Position numbers and translations under genes: made by a program. From contig JALJCO010000064.1 in assembly GCA_023101725.1 (NCBI GenBank), forward strand, positions 62,001 to 126,000: a stretch of 64,000 nucleotides of DNA, read 5' to 3'. Positions 51,701 to 61,100 of this stretch are shown one piece after another (the first letter of the stretch is position 1; each line of letters starts with the position of its first letter). Origin of the DNA: Atherinomorus stipes (Eukaryota; Chordata; Actinopteri; Atheriniformes; Atherinidae). The notes under the pieces were generated by a model. It was not told where the DNA came from. It saw only the letters and a list, made by a program, of their open reading frames with translations, and did no database searches.

Positions 51701-54700
51701 GGGGCGGCATGGATGACCACAAAAGTAAAATGAGGTGAAACAAGGGTTGTAACGATGCAAAATTTCATATCAGGGTTATTGTGACCAAAATGATCATAAT
51801 TGTTATAATTGTTATCACGGTATCACTGAAATACCCCCAGCATCTTTAAAAATATTCAAAATGTAGGTCTACTTTGCCCTTTTTAAAGGGGGAAAAAAAT
51901 CTCCAGAGTACTGTTCACGTTGGTGCCTTCGTTGCCTTTCGTCATGTTTTCAATAAATTAAGCATTGCAAACTGGGACTACTGCTGCTTTTCCAGGCAAT
52001 GAGCAGCATCACTGAGTTTTTTCAAAGTGAAGGAATCAATCACGGTTTAAACGATAATTAAAATTTGAAACGGTATTATTAATAGTTGGGAATTTTATCA
52101 TGGTTAATCAATTTGCTGATAATTGTTACATCCTGAAGTGAAACCATGCTGAGTGAATATAAAGCCCAATTCATACCGGATCCATGTCTGGCTCGTTCTG
52201 TGCACAGCCTCGCGAGTTAACAGTAACCGTTTTAATCAATGGTTTAGTTCAGTCTTGCCGTGGCTCTTCGCTAAATGTAGAGGGCGGGTCTATCTTTGAT
52301 GGAGCACGCTCCCAGAATGTGTCAAGCTCTGCAGCTCACGTAACAGTGTAAAAACAACCGGTAAATTTAAAAATAAAAGCCTCTTGGAGATTTGCGATGG
52401 CATGAACTATGTTAATAGACGTGATTACCAGTGGCACCAAGTTGTAAGTCAATCGGTCATGGGGTGTTGTGTGTTTTTTCTAACCATGAACCACCGGATG
52501 TTTATCCAGCCCTCCTTATTGTCGTTATTATCGTGTGATCCTGAAATTCTCCTGATTTCATCATCTCACGGATCCATCTAAACGGACTACGGTTGCGGAC
52601 ATGCCGTGTCCAACATGCTCCAAGTGTGGGCTGACGTGTCGTGGAGGTCGGAACAAAATCACGCACAATTGATCAACGCACCACACACGAACCTGGTGTG
52701 AACTGGCCTAATACGTGGAAAATTAGCAGAAAGTAGCTTTGTGAACTGTACTTTCCGGACTATTGAGCGCACCTGAATAAAATCCACACCCACTAGAAAA
52801 CTAGGTTTGTATATATACAGAGTACAGGCTTCAATTGTAACATGAGATATTTACACAATGATTTTTTTTTTAACATACATATAGGCCAAATACCATAAAT
52901 GTGTTGTTGGCAGAACTGCTGAACGAAAATAACAGACTTTGCAAACAACAGAGCCTTCCACTTTATTAGTAGATCTATATAATAATCATACATTTATTTT
53001 GTTTTACACTTAAAATTTTTACAGTCTCAAAGTTCAACAGGGTAGAAAAACAACACACAAAAAAATCTCTATCTAGATCTTAGGACATAAACGCACCAAA
53101 ATTTAACAATTTGAACATCCTCAGTGTATTTATTCCAAAGAGAACCGCCAAGACATTTTTAGTCTTTTTTTTTTCTTACCCAAAAGAACACACAATTATA
53201 AATTGCTCAAGCATTTGGCTACACAAGACTCCACTGTGTGGAACAAGACTCTTTCCTGCACATGATCCTCACACAGACTTATTTAAAACTCCAGTAAAAG
53301 TGCCATGATTTTGTTAACATGTGAACATAATTTTGACAATCTCTGTGCAATGAAAACCTCTCATAGCCCTTCTCAATGATGAGAAGGGCTCACAGATAAG
53401 AAAAAAAATGCTAGGAGCCCGTTCCACTAGTTTTTTTTTTTTTTTTTAACCTAAAGTCACTTTATAGATATCTGTAATCCAGGTGTAACCAACAGTTTAA
53501 AGGAGCCCTATCATGAAAAATGGACTTTTAAGAGCTTTTCAGCATGTCAGTGTGTTATTTCCTCATCAAGAAATGATTTAAATCGTTATTTTTCTTCATT
53601 CATGCATATTTGAGTAATCTACATGAATATTTAAACCAAGCGCTACCTCCCTGCAAACGACTGACGATCCACCCCATTACGTATGAACGTGGCACCAATC
53701 ACGAAGTGACAAACACGCATGCGCAACATCTAGCAAGACGCCCTCTGTTGAACAGAAACTCAGAGAATCCTATACACACTCTCTGAGGAAGAAACTAACA
53801 CCCGCAGGAAGATTTCCTCAGAGACAAGCGGCCATCAGCTAACAGACGTTTGCTCCAGAGATCAGGAGAATTTTCTTCCTTTTTTTTTTCTCTTTTTTTT
53901 AAGCTCTAGAGGACAGCAAGTTGGGAAAAATGCAGTTACGTTCAGCGTGGTTATGTTCAGCATGGGAGTTTATTTGTTGTACTGGATGAATCGACTTGCC
54001 AGAAGTGGTTAGATTATAACTTCAGGAGCAGCCTCCTTCTGAGAATCCTTGCAGAGACCTCCTAACTTAACCTAAACATTCCTAGCAAGGAGTTTTAGCT
54101 TAGGAATGATTCCAGAACATTCTCAGAGAACTCTGAGCAAGGATTGGACAGAAACTCCCATCTTAGTAAGGAGGTGTGGTTGACCCTGTTGCTAGGTATG
54201 GTCTTCATCTAAAAAAATTCATCAGTTGATCATAAAAACTGGATTAAAAAAAATGTATTTTTGGTGATAATGGGCAAAGGATGGACCCTCAAATCGATAA
54301 ACTTAATCATAGAAATTAATCTTATGAAGACTGTGTAATTGTAAATATCTCACATAAAATATCTATTAAATCAGTGTTTCTTAACTCTGTCCTCAGGACC
54401 CACTGCCCTGCATGTCTTCCATGTGTTCCTACTCCAACATAGCTGATCCAGACGAATGAACTTCCTCAAGTTCTTTGCAAGTCTGTTAATAAGCCATTCA
54501 TTTAACGCTGGTGTGTGAAAGCAGGGTTGCCTCAAACAAGAGCAGTGGGTCCTAAGGAGGGTTTTTTTTTAATCAGTTTGTTGTAGCTATTTTTCAGCAT
54601 GCTTCTTTTGGTGTAAAAACTTCAACAGCGGCCCTTTTCACACAGTTTGTTTGGAGGTGGGACTGATGCACTTTGTAGTTTAAATGAACACTGATGCGAT

Positions 54701-55162
54701 GTTGCCCTGTTTGCTCTGTATGATCTACTGAGGCCGAAGAATAGGAGCATAACACTGCAGTCAAATTGCAACCAGTCCCATTCACCAACTTGTCACATTT
54801 TAGTTATCTTAAGGACAGAAAATACATTTTTGTTAGAAGCCAGGCAGAGGAATTCAAGAAGGCACATGGACACTAAACAGTTACCACTCTGAGCTGTTCC
54901 TTTCAATAGACAGACTTTAACCAAAGTTGCTTGAAATATTTTTTTCTGGAAAACGATTTATACACCTCATTAGATTAGATTCAGGAAAAAGCAGTCTGAT
55001 TTTTAACTGAAAATATTTTTATCTTGTCCCCTGATCATTAGCATACACTCCCTCAGGAACACGTTAAAATTGCCCGAAACTCTGTTGAGGCTAAGTAAGA
55101 GATGTTTTGCATAACTAACCGCAGAGGCTAAGAAGTCCTGACTGGGGACTCTGTGGCCACAG

Positions 55163-55199
<37 letters not shown>

Positions 55200-58100
55200 A
55201 TAAGCTGTCTGGTTAGGCCCGTCTCATGAGAAGACTACAGACAGATTATGCAGCCTACTACTGATCACTTAGCCCAGTAAAAGATCCCACTCAAGTCCTG
55301 CAGCGGTGGCCTCCTTATTAGAGGACATGAAAGGAAGTGAAGAGGCTATGACGCAAGCTTTTCACATTCAATTACTTCCAAGTGTTCCTTTTCTCTCCCA
55401 CAAAAGAAAGATGTTTCTTGCAGAAATCTGGTGAGATATTGAACCAATTATCTTGACAAAACATGCACAGTTGAGTTAAAGTGCTTGTTTTTTCTTGGAG
55501 GGACCAGGATTTCAGGTATAATCCACATATTTTAGATTTGGATAGATTGCTACAAAAGGAAGCTAACCCATTTTATTCTGTCCTGAGGTTTGACATGTAT
55601 GGAGTTTTATTAGAAAAAAAAAGTTGTCTCCAAGTGTTAAGTGCCTAGTTGGCCATCCAGAGCCGAAGATTTCCTCTTCCTTCATCACTCAATCCACTTT
55701 ATTGGGCAGCAAAAAAAGCTCCATAGCATTATGCTGCCACTACCACGCTTTACAGGTGGTACAGTATTCTGTGGGTTTGTTTCCCAAGTTATCCTTCAAC
55801 CATATCCCAGGGGCCAAGAAGACCGTTTTAATCTGACCATAAGACCGTTTTCTTTATCTGTGTGGTCAGCTAAAAGTTCAGTCCTGCTTGATTATGTTGA
55901 GTTTAAAGCACAATTTTTTTGCACAGAGACTGACTGAACAGGTTTATGTAAATACAGGTCTGGAAGATGACATAGGCTGTAACATACTCCACAAGAAGCA
56001 AGAACTTTCTTTCTGGTCTCAAGGCCACAACCACAAAATGACTCTCTTGTTCTTGCAGACGATGTCTTGCAAGAACAAAGTAGAAGTATTGTGTGGTTGA
56101 TCACACATCTGAAGTGGGCGTGGTTAATGCAGAGAAGCTTGAAGCAGAAAGTCGTTGCTTCGGCGCTTTAGCTGATAAGTTAAGCATGTAGTTTTAATAA
56201 ACAGCTGATCAAGGCAGTAAGAAAGAAAAATGTATATAACACACATCGTCGCTGTTGCGTACAAACCTATTTCCATTTTACATCATTAAAAAACCCTCTA
56301 CTTCATGTGAGCTTGATTTGGTTAAAGGAATAGTTCACCCTCAGAATGACTTAACTTTATTTTCCACTTACCCTGATGGTGAGCAAGACTCTGGACCACT
56401 TTTTTAATATGTCAAATGCAGCCGGAGATCAGGACGACTTCTCGTTTCCCCCTAATGGAGTTCGCCAGGGTCCGAGCCAAAAAGGTCCATAAAAGTCCAC
56501 AAAAAATTGTCAATATTCCTCCATACTGCTCATCCCATGTAATCCAAGTGTCCTGAGTGGGTAGCGTCCAGAATTTACTCGAAACGACGTAATTTACTAT
56601 ATTTTTAGAGCCTAAAAGGGAGTATTGTTTACTTCCATGAAGCGTGCACATGGGTGGTCACAAAACTACGGAAGCCACGGCGTTCAGAGCCTACTCTGCC
56701 GATAATGCAAGCGTAGAAGAAGAAGAAATTCACCGTTTACATTGTGGTAAGAGCGCGAGAGCTCTAGACAAACCGGGACAAACACAGGAGGGGTTGGATA
56801 TTGATCTCAAAGAAAGAAAGAAAGAAAAAGAGAACGCGCGATCTCGTCTGCCGTGGCTTCCGTAGTTTCATGAGCGTGCATCGGCGTGCTTGCTAGGCAT
56901 GCGATGTAGCATTGTTTAGACTCTAAAAATATACTAAATGGCGTAGTTTAAAGTAAATTCAGGACGCTACCCACTCAGGGCACTTGGATTACATGGGACG
57001 AGCAGTATGAAGGAATATTGACAATTTTTTGTGGACCTTTATGGACCTTTTTGGCTCAGACCCTGGCGAACTCCATTGGGGGGGGAAAGAGAAGTCGTCC
57101 TGATCTCCGGCTGCATTTGACATATTAAAAAAGTGGTCCAGAGTCTTGCTCACCATCAGGGTAAGTGGAAAATAAAGTTAAGTCATTCTGAGGGTGAACT
57201 GTTCCTTTATAATATTCAAAAAGTAAGTAAATAAATTAATAGAATGGAATTTACGACTTTAATGTAAAAATTTCAATCCAAAGTTTGATGATGATGTGTC
57301 CAGGTTTTACAAAACCATGTGTTTTTTGTCACTTCCTGAAAAATAACCGTTTTGGACATAGGAGGTTTGCACCCGACAGCAGTGACATGCGGACACCACA
57401 GCATGCACAACCCTGCCCAGCCACAGATGAAGTTTGTTCAGCACAGTTATTCTCACCTAGTGATTCCCACCCCATCGCAGACAAAACTTCTCATCGAGTA
57501 TGTATTGGACTGGACCAAAACAAAGTTCTTTCATCTCACTGATTATGTAACAAGCTTTATAGAGCAACATTTATTCTATTTTATTTTTTCAATTGATGCA
57601 CCCTTAGAATGGCACCTACAATTTCATTGTATAGTTAACTGTGTAATAACAAAAAGGCTTTGAACTGAAAGCAGACTTAAAGGAACAATAAGTAAAGATT
57701 CATCATTTCTGGATAGACAGAATAAAAAAATCGCTATGTGAAGACCTAGATGTGTATTTTCATCTAGAGTATAGCATGATGTCACACAGCATCTCTCTGT
57801 GTTGATCTGCAGTATCATGTTCAAGCTGGTCCAGCACACATTTATGTACATTCATGTGAATCACCACCTCCTCTCTCCTCTTGGAGACCTTGGCCCTCCC
57901 TCCCTATAAAAGGCTACAGCCAGCAGTGACCAATAGCAGCAGTGCCTTATTCAATTAAATTTAATGTTACAATCATAGCGTGGGTTAATGGCTGGAGCTT
58001 GGGTTGTAAGTGGCTTGGTCCCATCAGTGGGTCTGGTTTTGTGGTTGTGTTTACAGTTGTGTCAGGTAAGCAGCCCAGCTAGCATTTGCAATAAGCACTG

Positions 58101-61100
58101 TACAGTTTTGCAGGTGGGCTCGGGGCTGCCCGTCAGGCTACAACATCGTTTTCACTCATGGAGAAAAGTAGGAACGATGGCGTTAGCTCCCAGTGTTAGC
58201 ACTAGCCAGGATCAGTTGATGGCTCTAGCCGATTGGCTGGAATCAGTGACTGGAGTAACTGACAGCTACAGAGCTCAATATGTTCCGCATAACAAAGAAC
58301 CTAATGGTAAATAATGGTGATATTGTTTTACTCAGTGTGTTTGCACTTTTTTAAGTAGGCTAGTGAGTACAGAGGTGGACTTTGGTCTGGGAATTCAGGG
58401 TTCAAGTGTTCAGCATGACACTATGAGTTAACCACTGTGGGTAAGTAGAGCACTTGGCTCCCAACCTATTTCCCCTGAGGACCCCCATTTATGCAACTAT
58501 CAAAAAGCCATGGACCCCCTTTGCCGCTCTTTGCTGGTTTTATTTTTTAATTTGCTAGTCTCTTGCCACAAATTATGTTTTCTGGCTGGTTGATTCCTCC
58601 TCTGTCCTTTAATAAAACCATGATGTGACCAAACCAAAATCATAAAGAAACTTAAGCCGATACACCTCATCTCTGTTTGGACAGGAACTTGATTTTAATC
58701 ACCCTGGTTCTAGCAGTCAAAGCTTTAACTGCTGCCCGGGTGAAGAATTATGGCAGCCTACTGGTCTCTGGCCTATGTAAGGATGGGTTAAATGCAGAAC
58801 CGAACTTATCAATCTGGATCAATCAATCAATCAATCAATAAATAAAATGCCTCCTTATGAAGACGTTTGGTAGCTTCCAGAACTACTTGATTAAAAATCT
58901 ATATGTGTGTTTAAAGTTTTACCCTGCGTGCATCACTTTGATGTGTTGATATCAAGATTCAGCTTCTAAGATCAATTTGTCCCAAAAAGAAGAACTGCTC
59001 AGAGAAATTACGAAATAACTGAACCATTACCAAGGTCAGGTTTAAAATCTGTATAACATCCTACCACAACTGTAAATGAGGATAGCAATAAAGGGTTGAC
59101 TGTTAAACAAAGTGAAGGATGTAGTTATCAGCTAAGGAAGAAAAAAATCAGAACAGCAGTTGACTCAAGAAGGATGGGGCTGAATATGTACGACAGAGGC
59201 TGAAAGCTTACCAGGACACGGAAGAAGTAGAGATATTCTGCAGCTCCAGAGTAGTTTCCACACTCGTACTGGAACTTGGCATATCGGTACAGCGTGTCCA
59301 AGTATTCCTGACGAAACTTCATGAGAAATGCAAGAAAGGATTTTAAATTTCACAAACAACATAAACTGTAGTGAGACAGAGTCAAACAATACCAGAGCAG
59401 ATAATTTTGTGTTCCACAAGTCAGTGGACCAACTTCAGTTTTCGGAACAGCTGTTCGCCGAAACTGTCAAGGTAAAAAATCAAACTTTACATTTTTCACT
59501 ACTGATGTCTGAATAGAGAACACAAAACTACTTGTAAGTAGACATGATGAACATTTCTGAGCTGATACCAGAGCATATCTTCAATATGACCACTGGCTTT
59601 GTAACCTTGTGTAGGTGTGGGGGATTGGAATGTAATGTTTACAAGATAAAAGTATTGCTTTTTAAAATTAATTGTTTAAGATTATCTTAACTTGCATTTC
59701 TTTTTATCACTATAACACAATTCCATATGTTGCCATATTCATAAGAGTGAACATAGTCATCGCTGCAGTTGTATGTTGTATCAGTGGTGGGGTTTTGCCA
59801 CATGGTGGGGAATATGCAAGATGTGTTAGAAAGCACCCAGCAGTAGTAAAAAAAAGAAATGACCATTTATGTACAGGGTTGTCATTTTAAGCCCTCTTGT
59901 CTACCTATGTAAAATTGCTCTTCTTTGTGTGGAGTATGTCAGAACAACAAGCACTGATGTCAGGCCATTCACACAAATTTCAGAAAAAAACAAAATAAAG
60001 GCTTTGCTACAACAGTCTCTGAGGGGCCCAGTGTCTTGGCTGTGTGGAGGTACACTTGAGGACAGCCTGCAGGTCAGCAGGATACTGGAGTGGGAGGGGA
60101 CCAATGAAGGGGAGGGCAAGAAGCCAAACATCATGGTAAATATAGAACCTCCGGCATTCTTGCGGCTCTATCCACGAGTCCCGAGCTATTCCGTTTATTC
60201 TTAACAATTCACCACAGAATGTAAATGTCCACAGAATTTGTGCAAGCCATACAAACCCCGAAAATGAGTTAAGGGTTTTGGGAAGTAATTCTGCTTTTCC
60301 ATCCTCGGCCTGTCCCTCCCACTTTGCCCCCCTGAAACAACCGTGGGTTCACACAAGAGGCATGGGAAACGCAGTAAAGAAGTGAGACGTCAGCGTATGG
60401 AGCCAACTTACGTTATGCTTTTCTGCCAAATAGTCAAACAGCATCCGTCCATCTCTGGGGAGAAAAAAAACAAACAAAAAAGGCAGTTTTTATAGTTAGG
60501 AGGCATTTAACTTGAGTCTGGCTGCGTTCACAGCCTAATTCAGGTAAACTTTCTCAACTCTGGTCCAAAACAAGAACCAAACTTCAACGAGGACCATTTC
60601 ACTTTTAAAACAATGTGATGGGCTGTTTATTACATTTGGTTTGGCTACAACATATCTGAGAGAGCCATGTCTAACAAATTATGCCTGATGAATACAGGGG
60701 AGACTGATTTCACAGCACAGCCTCCATGTCTCTATGGGTTTGTCGAAATAAAGGAATGCACTGGCTCTTCTAGACCATTGTATCCCAAATGCATTTTACT
60801 ACTTTGCCTTTGACCAAAAATCTATTTATGTGGACACCACACTGAAACTATGCGTGTTTCTAGGATATATTCAGTTTTATAAAGGGAAAGAGTGAGTGTG
60901 CATTCGCTGGCACGTATGTGTTGTGTGTTAAATGAATTTCACTTCGGCCGAGGCAAGATTCTTCACTGCTTCAAGCCAAGTTGTCTCTGCTTGGACGTTA
61001 AAGATGGGCGGTTTCTAGAAGCTCCCATGTTGCTTTCCCTGAAGTGTGGAATGTTAGCCTGCTGTGGATTGCAGGAAGACAGATTCTGAAAACTTATTAG

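Noticed and set aside
56644..56865. 73-residue open frame between the foldback arms
   Set aside because: It lies in the loop and inner arms of the foldback element, has repetitive Glu/Lys coding from a GAAA repeat, and matches no transposase.
57677..58330. Possible MITE starting TTAAAGGAACAATAAG, with TATAAAAG and CCAAT motifs inside
   Set aside because: No matching right end was found, and the promoter-like words alone are not enough to call an element or a gene.
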